NCBI GenBank assembly: GCA_015075165.1
Contig: JABTUY010000012.1
Location: forward strand, 1-64,000
DNA from: Ideonella sp.
GTDB lineage: Bacteria; Pseudomonadota; Gammaproteobacteria; Burkholderiales; Burkholderiaceae_C
Length of the DNA stretch: 64,000 nt
Direction: 5' to 3'
A program made the position numbers and the translations under genes. The notes below the pieces were generated by a model. That model was not told the origin of the DNA, did not search any database, and was given only the letters and a program-made list of their open reading frames with translations. Shown here one piece after another: positions 63,738-64,000 of the stretch. Within the stretch, counting starts at the first letter, position 1. The number at the start of each line of letters is the position of its first letter.

Positions 63738-64000
63738 ATGCTCGACCGCGAGGGCTTCCGGCCCAACGTCGGCATCGTCTTGCTCAACGCGCGCAACCAG
63801 GTGTTCTGGGGCAAGCGGCTGCGCACACACTCGTGGCAGTTCCCGCAAGGCGGCATCAAGTACGGCGAGTCACCCGAGCAGGCGATGTACCGCGAACTGC
63901 ACGAAGAGGTGGGCTTGCGGCCCGAGCACGTGCGCATCCTTGCGCGCACGCGCGACTGGTTGCGCTACGAGGTGCCGGAGCACTACATCCGCAGGGACGC
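63738..64000 (+). CDS. rppH: RppH, RNA pyrophosphohydrolase (3' end outside window)
   Basis: The start of a Nudix hydrolase that removes pyrophosphate from mRNA 5' ends and triggers decay. From ATG 63738 it reads [27 protein letters not shown], then [29 protein letters not shown], which holds the Nudix box GGIKYGE...RELHEEVG. About 87 residues are visible; the gene runs off the window. Divergent from proS, the usual pairing in betaproteobacteria. Confidence 0.95.
   Translation, partial: MLDREGFRPNVGIVLLNARNQVFWGKRLRTHSWQFPQGGIKYGESPEQAMYRELHEEVGLRPEHVRILARTRDWLRYEVPEHYIRRD

Overview
This window is GC-rich chromosomal DNA from a betaproteobacterium, almost certainly order Burkholderiales and probably near the Rubrivivax/Leptothrix/Methylibium or Comamonadaceae lineages. 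The assignment rests on gene families and gene order: smg-dprA-LysM opposite def-fmt-htpX, ampD-pilR-pilS-PP0621-ccsA next to ffh, hemA-prfA-prmC-grxD, DUF1631 and DUF4136 proteins, and class Ia nrdA/nrdB with a beta-type N-terminus. It carries about 59 protein genes, one of them broken, and one tRNA. I see no rRNA, insertion sequence, prophage or CRISPR array. Most of it is conserved housekeeping DNA.

Layout. 1-6.2 kb: the 3' part of ttcA, two lipoproteins, glmU and a PAS-GGDEF-EAL protein. 6.3-12.3 kb, minus strand: udg, rimI, tsaB, a GDSL-like lipoprotein, a frameshifted Sua5-type gene, purK and purE. 12.4-19.2 kb, plus: thioredoxin-TPR protein, yajC-secD-secF and a DUF1631 protein. 19.3-24.8 kb: smg, dprA and LysM (minus) facing def, fmt and htpX (plus). 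25-29.5 kb: lipoprotein, azlCD, pgk, pyk. 29.6-37.0 kb: an accessory block made of a SARP/BTAD-type ATPase regulator and five genes for exported or membrane proteins. 37-39.1 kb: fba and purC. 39.1-40.6 kb: a lower-GC TPR-like gene and a histone H1-like gene. 40.8-45.2 kb: nrdB and nrdA. 45.6-50.7 kb: ampD, pilR, pilS, PP0621 protein and a CcsA-like protein. 50.8-64 kb: ffh, a DUF2726 protein, ftsY, tRNA-Met, miaB, hemA, prfA, prmC, a putative outer-membrane protein, grxD, a lytic transglycosylase, proS and the start of rppH.

How the genes work together. yajC-secDF, ffh and ftsY serve protein export. rimI, tsaB, the Sua5-type gene, ttcA, miaB, prfA, prmC, def, fmt and proS serve translation and tRNA modification. 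purE, purK and purC belong to purine synthesis; pgk, pyk and fba to central carbon metabolism. nrdA/nrdB supply dNTPs, with a well-formed promoter overlapped by two NrdR-like boxes exactly 31 bp apart.

The most interesting signals are as follows. (1) The SARP-type regulator and the five-gene operon after it have near-identical promoter architecture: two RGTAAC repeats with 11-bp period at the same distance from the -10. This suggests a self-contained regulon of unrecognised exported proteins, inserted between pyk and fba. (2) The family 4 uracil-DNA glycosylase beside rimI starts with a short segment that looks like the clamp-loader-binding N-terminus of DNA polymerase III psi (HolD), whose E. 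coli gene also neighbours rimI. (3) The Sua5-type gene is broken exactly at a (CG)9 tract. (4) A dispersed repeat of about 108 bp follows both purE and secD. (5) Mutually exclusive hairpins lie between nrdA and nrdB.
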